Positions 11,657 to 23,532 of a DNA stretch of 64,000 nucleotides are shown here, one piece after another. The notes beneath the pieces are model-generated. The model did no database searches. It saw nothing but the letters and a program-made list of their open reading frames with translations, and had not been told where the DNA came from. Position 1 is the stretch's first letter. Each line of letters starts with the position of its first letter. The stretch covers positions 653,501 to 717,500 of the forward strand of contig JAJGOT010000194.1 in NCBI GenBank assembly GCA_022457155.1, read 5' to 3'. Position numbers and translations under genes: made by a program. Source of the stretch: Cladopsammia gracilis. Lineage: Eukaryota > Cnidaria > Anthozoa > Scleractinia > Dendrophylliidae.

Positions 11657-12045
11657 TTTTAGTCCTTTCCTATGTTCATTGACCTTGAAATCTCCGAAGA
11701 CAACAGCTTGTTAGAAGAGCAACTTCCAGCTACAGTAGAATTAGCATTAAATTCCACAAAATTTGACTATTTTATGCCTGAAAAGTTTGGAATGGAGTGG
11801 CCGTCGAGAGCAGTGACTTCAAACTTTGGCACACAACTCTCAGAAGATCTCTTTAGTCCTTTCCTATGTTCATTGATCTTGAAATCTCCGAAGACTACAG
11901 CTTGTTAAAAGAGCAACTTCCAGCTACAGTAGAATTAGCTTTAAATTCCACAAAATTTGACTATTTTATGCCTGAAAAGTTTGGAATGGAGTGGCTGTCG
12001 AGAGCAGTGACTTCAACTTTGGCACACAACTCTCGGAAGATCTCT
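11657..12045 (+). repeat. 194-bp tandem duplication, two copies
   Basis: The copies start near 11657 and 11851 and are about 95% identical by eye (AGTCCTTTCCTATGTTCATT...CACACAACTCTC). Each holds an open stretch starting MFIDLEISED and running to the copy's end. The 194-bp period is not a multiple of three, so the frame shifts between copies. It may include 5' exon or UTR sequence of the gene that follows. Confidence 0.7.
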
Positions 12046-12343
12046 TGGTAGTTGATATGATTGACATCTGCCAACTGCCAAGACACACGTCAACTCAATG
12101 CTTCCACTTTTCGCGCCAAAATATGTCAGCTGGAATTTATTTCCTGCTTGTAAAACAAGCTAGTCATTCGTTTTGCAAAAATAATTGCCGTATAAGCCTG
12201 CATCCCGCGCGTCTGATAATGAACGAGAACATGATCTCAGATAATGGAGTCCCCTACCCCCTGGCTAACACTGAACTAATAGTGCAAAACTCATTTGACG
12301 CAGATGTCAACATCAAGAGGACTTTATTCAAGAATTCGCTCAG

Positions 12344-12526
12344 GAACAGGATACAAGAGACCAAGACCTGTCACGTATCAGAAGCCACCACAGGCACGCC
12401 AGGAAGCCTTTAAAATTCTTTATGAAAACATGCCGCAGTTTTCTGTTTTACCGTTCATGGCAGGCGACAAATCACCTTACCCACTTGCAGATACAGCTGT
12501 TATCAACAAATCCCTATCCAGTTCAG
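12344..12526 (+). CDS. Lead exon (block 0 equivalent of exon 6)
   Basis: 183 bp, entering in phase 1 after CTCAG and leaving at G|GTATCA. It aligns with exon 6 of the later blocks (YQKPPQARQEA versus CQKPPHVPQEA; GDKSPYPLADTAVI versus GDKSPCPVAGTALI) but carries about 14 extra residues in the middle. It is the diverged remnant of a still older block; its five partner exons are not identifiable upstream. Confidence 0.6.
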
Positions 12527-15500
12527 GTATCATTATTGGAATACACTACGTTTCTATAAAAGCACAATGGCAGTCCTCGGCTCAATTGAATATTTACAGC
12601 CGTTTGAGGGCCTGAGTCCAGTTTCCTGCGAAGGAAGGCGGGCGCATGAAACGGCTGGAAATCGAGCCTAAATAAAACTAGGGGCGCCGTAATATTTCAA
12701 CCAAGAACAACCTAACCCTTCCCTACCCTCCACTCATCCCTACCGTCCACTGGATAAGTCTCTCAGAGATTTTTTGATGTTTGTTTTAACCCTTCAAGAT
12801 TCATTGTCCGGCAGTCATACCTTTCATCCTTTTGAAGTTAAAAAGGGGTAAGCGGAAACAGAACTCCCCCATCATTACCCTACCGTTACAGAAGACAAAA
12901 AATGCCCGATCTAAACAGGGTTAATTTTCAGAATAGACTACATACCCTGCTTCTAAAAATCTTCGGCTCAGTTCATTCCACTACTGAAGACAAGAGAATG
13001 GGTCTCTGAAGCTAGGGGAAGAAAAAACTTGAATACAAAGATACCACGAACAAAGAACCAAAAAGTAATTTCAATCTATTGCGTCAGCCTTACTCAATAA
13101 CTTTATAAAAAATTTAGAACCAATCCAACTTTAATTTTTTGCCATTTCAACCGCTACTGGACTTGAATGCCACAAGTATAAACGCCACTGCTAGACTTGA
13201 CCACCTCAAGTATAAATGTCAGCTTTATACTTGAGGTAGTCATTTTACTGTGACATTATATTTATTTTATGTTTTTACAATTGTAATTGTAAAGAGGTCG
13301 CTATGGAAAATCACTATTTAGTGATCGTTAGGATCGCAAAGTTAACATACCATAACGATTTAATATAATGCATATTCTAGATTTACACCATGATGGTGAC
13401 CAAAAGTGCGGACAACTTGAGTCCAAAGTTTCCACGGCTGAACCTGGCCTGATTCCTCAACCCAACTGTCTTGAGTATGAAGGTAAACGTTATTTAATTT
13501 CACTGACATTATTTTATGTTTTAAATATAATTATAAAAAGGTCACTCTATAGCTTGCCATTATATTTGATCGCTACGATTGTTGAAAACATAGGTCAGTC
13601 AGCAATTGTTATGATCATGCTATCATATAGAAACCCCACGGATTACATTGAAAACCCCACGGATTGCCTTGGAAACCCCAAGGATTGCTTTGGAAATCCC
13701 ACGGATTGCACCAGTACCAGTACCTGGTGCCAACGGCTACCATTTGGTGTATTTATTTTTTTATTTTTAATCAGCGATCTTAGAAAGCGCTATAAGTGCG
13801 GCCCGGGTTGAATTGTTCGTTCTAATCACAGCACCAAGTATTTCTCTACTGATTTTCCAATTTTCCTTTCTCCATAGAAACGATTTATCTAAGTATTTAT
13901 TCATTTTAATTTTATTCATTAAAAGTTTTTCGTTTTGCTTTACTTATTAGGTTTTCATGAACGCGGATTCCATATCTTTATCATTGATTCTGATAAGTTT
14001 ATCAATGAAGCCACTCAAAAGAACTGTGTGTAAGTTAACAGAAATGTTATAAGTTTTCATTCAGGTTCAGTGAGTAAACTAATGCGAGTTTGTAATTAAA
14101 GAAATCAATTCCTGAGTAATTTTTTAGGTGCTAGTGCTAAATGGGATATGAAATTTCTCTTCTCGTCTTCAACTCGATATATCACTCGTTCACTCCGATC
14201 CGTTCACTCGTCAGTGAGATACTAAGTTGAATAGTCGAATAGTAATTTCATATCTCAGTACACCCATATATTATCATCAGTGTCTGTCCTTTACCGGGTC
14301 TGTTCCCATATCGATGATCTCTGGTTTGTAGACATTTTTTCATGTGCGGTGTCATGTAAACCGAACTGAAGTTGTGTTTAAAATGCGGAATGTTCTATAA
14401 TTGTTGTTACTTTGATTTACTTTTATAATTACATTTTTGTGCTTTTCTTTTCTCTGTTTTCCATAGTGCAATTCAAGAAAGCATCGGAAGAATAGTAAAT
14501 GAAGACAGTTTCATTATAATTTACCAAAGCGGAAAAGGGCGAACAGCTTTTATTGCGGATGATTACTCCAGTGGTGACAAACTTTTTCAGGGCTTTGTAA
14601 ACCGGTAAGAGCGACATCAGATGTTTGCATTTTCGTGATTATTATAACTCTTCACACAAAAAAATTACAGCGCACATTATCGACCTTTCAAGTTTTACAG
14701 TTATGTATTTTCTTCCCGGTTTTATGTTTTATGTTCGTATATATAGGTTTCAGGATCAACTGAAAAGAATTGTTTTCTGGAAGCCATCTTGGGACATCGT
14801 ATCTACTGTGGAAGATGGAGAGAACCCATTCAGGTGAGGATTTGAATTGTCACTAACATGATTAAGCCTGGTTTCCATATGATCGTCTCAATCTTCCCGA
14901 TCGTTTAAAAACAATTAAGACAATCGGGGCCCGGGCCGCCGCCCTATCGCGACCAGGACGATCGCTGGTTTCCATATAATTGCTTCGGTCGTTTGAAAGA
15001 GTGTGAGTGCGCAGCCGTCAGCAAAATTCCTTAATCCGACAACAGACTCTTGGCACAAGATTCGCGAGAAAAATGTGTGTCGCCAGCCAATCTAGATTAC
15101 TGAATTCTGAAAGAGGCGGAACGGCATGCCGTCCAGAACCAGATGGGACCGATTTCCTCCTTTTCAGATATCGGCTTAACTACAGTGAATGCAGGGCTAC
15201 TTTTACCATATACCAAACGAGCGGGCTCGTTTGGCTCGTTTGCTCTCCACTGCCCAGTCGTTATTTTAAACTAACATGTCTTGTGTGATTTGGAGCACCA
15301 TCTGTTTAGAAATAAAAGCTGTCACAATTATGGCGTAATTTCGAAACATTGCGATTACTGCTAGCAGCACAACATGAGCTTTCTAAGGTCGTTTGCATAA
15401 ATCAGTAGAATGCGCGGAGATGTCAAATTTCTCTTCAAACGTAACTCGATACATCACGAGAGTCTTCCAAGTAAACTCTACTTTACTTATGTAATAAAGC

Positions 15501-18500
15501 GTAACCTTCTTTTTATTCTCCTTTCAGCGACGAAGTGCGGGGCAAAATTAAATTTACAGAAGATATAATGGAATTTGGGCGCCTCACAGGTATTCATGAT
15601 TATCAATCTGTAAAATGAATATCAGTAGCCATGTCACTCTCATGTTTCAATAACATGTGACCAGGCAGTTTCGTGGTGTTGCGCATTTTGCGATCACCAA
15701 ATGACGCAAAAGAAAAGACTAAAAAGACACTAAACAATACCCAAACCACAACACAAAAACTAACCAATAATAGAGCGTATGCACATGACGTCACGGCGGC
15801 CATATTGGTGTACCAAAACAATAGAACGGCGGCCATGTTGGTGTACCAAAACAATCCTGTGGGATTTGAACGCTTTTCTTATGTTAACACTTTCTTTTGT
15901 TCCAATAAATTTGCATAGCTGCTTGCCACGTGAGTGCATACGCTCTATAGTTTCTGCAGCACTAATGGGTATGCCTTGTCGAGGTCATATCCGAAAAAAG
16001 AATGTACATAAGTAGATAGCTCTAGATTTGGGATTCTGGTTAAAAAGAATTCAGTGTTATGCCATCCTTATCAATTTATAATTGTAATCTTTATTAATAT
16101 TCTTTCCAGGTTTCCCCGGGGAAATCAAGACAAAAGTGTCAACATGTCAGAAGCCACCACATGTACCCCAGGAAGCTCCACAGTTTTCTGGCGACAAATC
16201 ACCTTGCCCAGTTGCAGGCACAGCTCTTATCGAGGCTCTCTCTATTTCAGGTATCGTTATTGAAATACACTTCGTTTCTATAAATTCACAATGGCAGTGT
16301 ACTAAAAGCAGGAGTACTGGAATATTTAAACCTAAAACAACCTAACCCTCCCCTCCCTTCCCCCCTCCTCTCACCCCTTCCAACCTTTTTGTTAGTCTCT
16401 GAGTTATAATTAGAGATTTTTGGATGTTCATTTTACCTTTCAAGTTCCATTGTCCCGCGGGCATAGCTTTTAATTTTTTGAGGTCATAGAGTTGGAGGCC
16501 AAAACAGACCCCCACCGCCCCCCCCCCCCCCCCCCCCCCGTGCCCCCCAAAGCCGGCCATTTCAGAAGACCAAAAAGGATCGGTCTGAAAAAGGTCATTT
16601 TTCAGAATAGACTACATACAGGAGCCTGTTTCCCTATAAGCTCCTGCTACATACCCTGCTTCTTCGACTCGCTTCATTCCACTACTGCAGACTAGAGAAT
16701 GGTCCTTTGGAGCTTGAAGAAACTTGAATACAGAGAAGCCACGAAGAAAATAGGAAAAAAGCAATTTAATACTATTGCGTCAGTCTTACTCGAAAGCTTT
16801 TAATAAAAAAATGAAAACCAATCCAACTTTAATTTTTTGCCATTTTCATCCACTGCTGGACTCTAATGCCACAAGTATAAACGCCACTGCTGGACTTGAC
16901 AACTTCAGGCATAAACGTCACGTTTATACTTGAGGCAGTCAAGTCCAGCAGTGGCAGTAGCAGTTTAGTAAACATGCTTTATTTCATTTTATTGTGACAT
17001 TATTTTACGTTTTTACAATTATAATTATAAGGAGGTCATTATTGTAAACCACTGAAACCACTATTTAGTGATCGTTAGGTTCGCGAAGTTAACACACCAT
17101 AACGATTTAATATAATGCATATTCTAGACCTACTCCATGATGGCGACCAAAAGTGCGGACAACTTGAGTCCAAAGTTTCCACGGTTAAACCTGGCCTGAT
17201 TCCTGAACCTAACTGTCTTGAGTACGAAGGTAAACGTTATTTAATTTCACTATGACATTATTTTATGTTTTAAATATAATTATAAAGAGGGCACTCTATA
17301 GCCTGCCATTATATTTGATCGCTACGATTGTTGAAAACATAGGTCAGTCAGCAATTGTTATGATCATGCTATCATATAGAAACCCCACGGACTACATTGA
17401 AAACCCCACGGATTGCCTTGGAAACCCCATGGATTGCCTTGGAAATCCCACGGATTGCATCAATACCAGTACCTGGCGCCAACGGCTACCATTTGGTGTA
17501 TTTATTTTTTTATTTTTAATCAGCGATCTTAGAAAGCGCTATAAGTGCGGCCCGGGTTGAATTGTTCGTTCTAATCCCAGCACCTAGTATTTCTCTACTG
17601 ATTTTCCAATTTTCCTTTCTCCATAGAAACGATTTATCTAAGTATTTATTCATTTTAATTTTATTCATTAAAAGTTTTTCGTTTTGCTTTACTTATTAGG
17701 TTTTCATGAACGCGGATTCCATATCTTTATCATTGATTCGGATAAGTTTATCAATGAAGCCACTCAAAAGAACTGTGTGTAAGTTAACAGAAATGTTATA
17801 AGTTTTCATTCAGGTTCAGTGAGTAAACTAATGCGAGTTTGTAATTAAAGAAATCGATTCCTAAGTAATTTTTTAGGTGCTGGTGCTAAATGGGATATGA
17901 AATTTCTCTTCTCGTCTTCAACTCGATATATCACTCGTTCACTCCGATCCGTTCACTCGTCAGCAAGATACTAAGCTGAATAGACGAAGGTTAATTTCAT
18001 ATCTCAGTTCACCCATGTATTATCATCAGTGTCTGTCCTTTACGGTCTGTTCCCATATCGATGATCTCTGGTTTGTAGACATTTTTTCGTGTGCGGTGTC
18101 GTGTAAACCGAACTGAAGTTGTGTTTAAAATGCAGAATGTTCTATAATTGTTGTTACTTTGATTTACCTTTATAATTACATTTTTGTGCTTTTCTTTTCT
18201 CTGTTTTCCATAGTGCAATTCAAGAAAGCATCGGAAGAATAGTAAATGAAGACAGTTTCATTATAATTTACCAAAGCGGAAAAGGGCGAACAGCTTTTAT
18301 TGCGGATGATTACTCCAGTGGTGACAGACTTTTTCAGGGCTTTGTAAACCGGTAAGAGCGACATCAGATGTTTGCATTTTCGTGATTATTATAACTCTTC
18401 ACACAAAAAAATTACAGCGCACATTATCGACCTTTCAAGTTTTACAGTTATGTATTTTCTTCCCGGTTTTATGTCTTATGTTCGTATATATAGGTTTCAG

Positions 18501-21500
18501 GATCAACTGAAAAGAATTGTTTTCTGGAAGCCATCTTGGGACATCGTATCTACTGTGGAAGATGGAGAGAACCCATTCAGGTGAGGATTTGACTTGTCAC
18601 TAGCATGATTAAGCCTGGTTTCCATATGATTGTCTCAATATTCCGATCGTTTAAAAACAATTAAGACAATCGGGGCCCGGGCCGCCGCCCTATCGCGACC
18701 AGGACGATCGCTGGTTTCCATATAATTGCTTCGGTCGTTTGAAAGAGTGTGAGTGCGCAGCCGTCAGCAAAATTCCTTGATCCGACAACAGACTCTTGGC
18801 ACAAGATTCGCGAGAAAAATGTGTGTCGCCAGCCAATCTAGATTACTGAATTCTGAAAGAGGCGGAACGGCATGCCGTCCAGAACCAGAAGGGAATCGAT
18901 TTCTTCTTTTTCAGATATCGGCTCAACTACAGTGAATGCAGGGCTACTTTTACCATATACCAAACGAGCGGGCTCGTTTGGCTCGTTTGCTCTCCACTGC
19001 CGAGTCGTTATTTTATACTAACATATCTTGTGTGATTTGGAGCACCATCTGTTTAGAAATAAAAGCTGTCACAATTATGGCGTAATTTCGAAACATTGCG
19101 ATTACTGCTAGCAGCACAACATGAACTTTCTAAGGCCGTTTGCATAAATCAGTAGAATGCGCGGAGATGTCAAATTTCTCTTCAAACGTATCTCGATGCC
19201 TCACGAGAATCTTCCAAGTAAACACTACTTTACTTATGTAATAAAGCGTAACCTTTTTTATTCTCCTTTCAGTGACGAAGTGCGGGACAAAATAAAATTT
19301 ACAGAAGATATAATGGAATTTGGGCGACTCACAGGTATCCATGATTATCAATCTATAAAATGAATATCAGTAGCCATGTCTCCAAACCACAACACAAAAG
19401 CTAACCAATAATAGTTTCTGCAGCACCAATGGGTATGCCTTGTCCAGGTCATATCCGAAAAGAGAATGTAGATAAGTAGATAGCTCTAGATTTGGGATTC
19501 TGGTCAAAAAGAATTTAGTGTTATGCCATCCTTATCATTTTAATTGTTATCTTTATTAATATTCTTTCCAGGTTTCCCCGGGGAAATCAAGACAAAAGTG
19601 TCAACATGTCAGAAGTCACCACAGGTACCCCAGGAAGCTCCGCAGTTTTCTGGCGACAAATTACCTTGCCCTGTTGCAGGCACAGCTCTTATCGAGGCTC
19701 TCTCTATTTCAGGTATCGTTATTGAAATACACTTCGTTTCTATAAATTCACAATGGCAGTGTACTAAAAGCAGGAGTACTGGAATATTTAAACCTAAAAC
19801 AGCCTAACCCTCCCCTCCCCTCCCCCCTCCCCTCCCCCCTCCTCTCACCCCTTCCAACCTTTTTGTTAGTCCCTGAGTTATAATTAGAGATTTTTGGAGG
19901 TTCATTTTACCTTTCAAGTTCCATTGTCCCGCGGGCATAGCTTTTACCCTTTTGAGGTCATAGAGGGGGAGGCCGAAACAGACCCAGACCCCCACCCCCC
20001 TCCCCTAAACCCGGCCATCTCAGAAGACCAAAAAGGATCGGTCTGAAAAAGGTCATTTTTCAGAATAGACTACATACAGGAGCCTATTTCCCTATAAGCT
20101 CCTGCTACATACCCTGCTTCTTCGACTCGCTTCATTCCACTACTGCAGACTAGAGAATGGTCCTTTGGAGCTTGAAGAAACTTCAACACAGAGAAACCAC
20201 GAAGAAAAGAGGACAAAAGCAATTTAAAACTATTGCGTCAGCCTTACTCGAAAACTTTTAATAAAAAATGAAAACCAGTCCAACTTTAATTTTTTGCCAT
20301 TTTCAGCCACTGCAGTGGACTTTAATGCCACAAGTATAAACGCCACTGCTGGACTTGACAACCTTAAGTATAAACGTCACGTTTATACTTGAGGCAGTCA
20401 AGTCCAGCAGTGGCAGTAGCAGTTTAGTAAACTTTATTTCATTTTATTGTGACATTATTTTACGTTTTTATAATTATAATTATAAAGAGGTCATTATTGT
20501 AAACCACAATTTAGTGATCGTTAGGTTCGCGAAGTTAACCATAACGATTTAATATAATGCATATTCTAGACCTACTCCATGATGGCGACCGCCAAAAGTG
20601 CGGACAACTTGAGTCCAAAATTTCCACGGCTGAACCTGGCCTGATTGCACAACCTTACTTCCTTGAGTATGAAGGTAAACGTTATTTAATTTCACTATGA
20701 CATTATTTTATGTTTTAAATATAATTATAAAAAGGGCACTCTATAGCCTGTCATTATATTTGATCGCTACGATTGTCGAAAACATAGGTCAGTCAGCAAT
20801 TGTTATGATCATGCTATCATATAGAAACCCCACGGATTACATTGAAAACCCCACGGATTGCCTTGGAAACCCCAAGGATTGCTTTGGAAATCCCACGGAT
20901 TGCACCAATACCAGTACCTGGTGCCAACGGCTACCATTTGGAACGACGCGAGACAGCGCTCACCTCAGATAAGTGCGGCCTGGGTTGAATTGTTCGTTCT
21001 AATCCCAGCACCAAGTGTTTCTCTATTGATTTTCCCATTTTCCTTTCTCCATAGAAACGATTTATCTAAGTATTTATTCATTTTAATTTTATTCATTAAA
21101 AGTTTTTCGTTTTGCTTTACTTATTAGGTTTTCATGAACGCGGATTCCATATCTTTATCATTGATTCGGATAAGTTTATCAATGAAGCCACTCAAAAGAA
21201 CTGTGTGTAAGTCAACAGAAATGTTATAAGTTTTCATTCAGGTTCAGTGAGTAAACTAATGCGAGTTTGTAATTAAAGAAATCGATTCCTGAGTAATATT
21301 TTAGGTGCTGGTGCTAAATGGGATATGAAATTTCTCTTCTCGTCTTCAACTCGATATATCACTCGTTCACTCCGATCCGTTCACTCGTCAGCGAGATACT
21401 AAGTTGAATAGTCGAAGATTAATTTCATATCTCAGTACACCCATGTATTATCATCAATGTCTGTCCTTCACGGTCTGTTCCCATATCGATGATCTTAGCC

Positions 21501-23532
21501 TGTTCCAGGCTCCGAGATAGTGGGGATCGCGCGAATTAAAAAAAGAGAAAAAATCGCGGGGGAACTGGGAGAGGGAGGTCGGCGGACCGCCGACCACCCT
21601 CTCCCCAGTTCCCCGCGATTTCTTTCCATTTTTTTTTTCTTACTTCGCCACTATCTCGGAGCCTGGAACAGGCTACGATGATCTCTGGTTTGTAGACATT
21701 TTTCATGTGCAGTGTCATGTAAACCGAATTGAAGTTGTGCTGCAGAATAGTCAGAATGTTCTATTGTTATTACTTTGATTTAATTTTTTAAATTGTGTTT
21801 TTCATTTCTCTGTTTTTTATAGTGCAATACAAGAAAGCATAAAGAACATAATAAATGAAGACTCCTTCATAATCATTTACCAAAGCAAAACAGGGCAACC
21901 AGCTTATATTGCGGATGAGTACTGCTGTGGCGATGAACTTTTCCAGGGTCTTGTAAACCGGTAAGAGCGACATCAGATGTTATTTGCATTTTCGCGATTA
22001 TTATAACTCTACACACACAAAAAAAATTACTACGTACAGTATTGCCCTTCCGCTGTCCAATATTTATAGTTATGTATTTTGCTCGTAATTTATGTCTCAT
22101 GTCAGGAGCTAATTTCCTGCTCATGTACTGTACATATAGGTTTCGGGACCAGTTGATGAGAATTGTTTTGTGGAAACCATCTTGGTTCATCCTCTGCACA
22201 TTTGAGGACAAAGACTTGGAGTCGCCGTTTAGGTGAGGACAAGAGAAAATAATCTAACAGAGCAGATCCCCATACATCGGCCTCTTCCAATAAATTATTA
22301 GTCCGGTGTCATGTATTGCGTGGGGTAGCATTGTTATGTTAAGGCCACACGGCAATCATGTAAAGCAGTTATACAAGTTTTAATTTTTAATTATTAACTT
22401 AACTGATGATTCTCCGTGTTTAAATAAAGATTTACATTACATTACATTACATTACACTACACTACACTACACTACATTACATTACATTACATTACATTAC
22501 ATTACATTACATTACATTACATTACATTACATTACATTACATTACATTACATTACATTACATTACAAGACCGACACCTATTTGGTCAGTTTGAATGACAT
22601 CGTGTAATTTTAAAGTTGGCGGGTTTATAGATTTTCACAGTCTCTCTTACAACGACATTTCTCTTCGCTGTACTCGAAAATGCCTCCAGCAATGACGAGA
22701 ACTTGTCCGCGTCGCCATTTTGAATGCGGGGACTAGGTTAAATATGGCGTTGATATCGCCAGCAAGTTCGATTCGGACTGGTCAGCAGGTGCAGCGTTAA
22801 AATAGTCCCAGATCGTTATTTTATACAAACACATCCTACGCGATTTGGCGCTAAGAAGACAAGTGCGATAACGAGTCCGTGACACTTTTTTTGATATTTC
22901 CTTGTTTTACTTTACGACTGAATATATTATTAAGCATAACGTTTATTAATTTTGATTTTCTTTTCAGTGTCGCTGTTTTAGAGAAATTAAAATTGACCAG
23001 TGATGTAATGGAACTTGGGCGACTCACAGGTATCCCATCGGATATTCAATTTATAAAACTAAATATCAGTAGCTATGTCACCACATCAGCTCTAATAAGT
23101 CCGTGCTTCCAACACTCTCATGTTTCCAATAACAAGTGACCAGGCAGTTTCGTCGTGTGCGATCACCAAATGACGCAAAATTTAGGAAAGATTAAGACAA
23201 TAAACAATACCCACGCCACAACACTATAACCCCAGTCCAGGTCATATTTGGACAAAGAATAAAGCATCTCAATACGTAGATAGCAAAGAAAGAGAAGCGA
23301 TTAATTGACCTAATTGGATGCAGCTATATCGTGAGATCAGTCTCCAAAATCAACTGAAATCGTTAGTTTAATAGGTCTGTATGACTTTACGAGCATTCGC
23401 GATTGAAAAAGTTCTTAGAGAATTGATATTCTGGTTAATAGGTATTCAGTGTTATGTCTTCCTCGTCAATTTAATTGAAATCATTATTATTCATTCCTTT
23501 CAGGTTTCCCTGGAGAAATCATCAGAAAATAA
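12344..23532 (+). CDS. Exon-block repeat gene of unrecognised family (3' part; N-terminus not resolved)
   Basis: One reading frame can be followed through 19 exons. A lead exon (12344-12526) precedes three blocks of six exons (see the block entries), ending in TAA at 23530-23532. All borders are ag/gt. Phases run 1-2-2-2-1-1 in every block and the last exon of a block joins the first exon of the next in phase 1, so the blocks concatenate in frame. The visible product is about 635 residues: a lead segment of 61, two repeats of about 203 and a shortened third. Alternating hydrophobic strands and helices (FHIFIIDSDKF, AIQESIGRIV, SFIIIYQSG) suggest a globular alpha/beta domain. I do not recognise the family. 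No signal peptide or membrane span is visible, because the 5' end is unresolved. Exons upstream of 12344 probably exist. Confidence 0.65.
14142..14263. repeat. Intronic hairpin shared by all three blocks
   Basis: GGGATATGAAATTT at the left and AATTTCATATCTC at the right can pair, enclosing a CACTCGTTCACTCCGATCCG core. Equivalents lie at about 17888-18009 and 21312-21433, so it was present before the blocks multiplied. Confidence 0.6.
15771..15947. mobile_element. MITE inserted only in block 1
   Basis: The inverted ends are TAGAGCGTATGCAC and GTGCATACGCTCTA. The interior has two GGCGGCCAT.TTGGTGTACC copies. Block 2 has the uninterrupted site (ACCAATAATAGTTTCTGC near 19403). The insertion therefore postdates the block 1/2 split. 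Confidence 0.8.
16518..16539. repeat. Poly-C tract
   Basis: An uninterrupted run of about 22 C in the block 1-2 intron. A CCCCTCC-rich tract lies upstream (16343-16380) and again at 19808-19850. Confidence 0.9.
16855..16965. repeat. Hairpin between exon blocks
   Basis: CCACTGCTGGACTTGACAAC and its inverse CAGTCAAGTCCAGCAGTGGC enclose ATAAACGTCACGTTTATAC. Related copies precede the other blocks (about 13153-13250 and 20306-20418), so it is part of the duplicated unit. Confidence 0.65.
17128..19712 (+). repeat. Exon block 2 (six exons), near-identical to block 1
   Basis: Exons: 17128-17229, 17700-17778, 18214-18351, 18494-18580, 19273-19334 and 19572-19712, with exactly the same six lengths as block 1. 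Coding differences are few (GDRLFQG for GDKLFQG, EVRDK for EVRGK). Introns are also almost identical to block 1, which points to recent duplication or gene conversion. Confidence 0.75.
21496..21675. mobile_element. MITE with exact 9-bp target duplication, only in block 3
   Basis: The ends are TAGCCTGTTCCAGGCTCCGA and its perfect inverse. The arms pair inward to a GGCGGACCGCC centre, 180 bp in all. CGATGATCT flanks both sides (21487-21495, 21676-21684) and occurs once at the equivalent place in blocks 1 and 2. The Mutator-like assignment comes from duplication length. Confidence 0.9.
22300..22566 (+). repeat. (ATTAC)n microsatellite after a LINE-like 3' tail
   Basis: About 125 bp of near-perfect ATTAC pentamers with three CTACA variants start near 22437. 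The preceding CCGTGTTTAAATAAAGATTT resembles the 3' end of a non-LTR retrotransposon whose tail has expanded. It lies in the exon 4-5 intron of block 3. Confidence 0.7.

Larger units (their letters stand above)
13381..16250 (+). repeat. Exon block 1 (six exons)
   Basis: Exons: 13381-13482 (starts D-LHHDGDQKCGQLES), 13951-14029 (GFHERGFHIFIIDSDKF), 14467-14604 (AIQESIGRIVNEDSF), 14747-14833 (FQDQLKRIVFWKPSW), 15528-15589 (SDEVRGKIKFTED) and 16110-16250 (GFPGEIKTKVSTCQKPP). Lengths 102, 79, 138, 87, 62 and 141 bp total 609 bp, or 203 codons. The intron between exons 5 and 6 holds a young MITE absent from block 2. Confidence 0.75.
20570..23532 (+). repeat. Exon block 3 (terminal, more diverged)
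   Basis: Exons: 20570-20674 (one codon longer), 21128-21206, 21823-21960, 22140-22232 (two codons longer), 22968-23029 and the short last exon 23504-23532, which reads GFPGEIIRK then TAA. Introns after exons 1 and 2 still match the other blocks, while exons 3-5 and their introns have drifted (NEDSFIIIYQSKTGQPAYIA-like segment, RFRDQLMRIVLWKPSW, EKLKLTSDVMELGR). Block 3 is therefore a mosaic of conserved and divergent parts. Confidence 0.7.

Noticed and set aside
22437..22566. (ATTAC)n tract as a telomere-like repeat
   Set aside because: Sequence is not telomeric, is intronic, and follows a LINE-like tail, so it is an expanded microsatellite.
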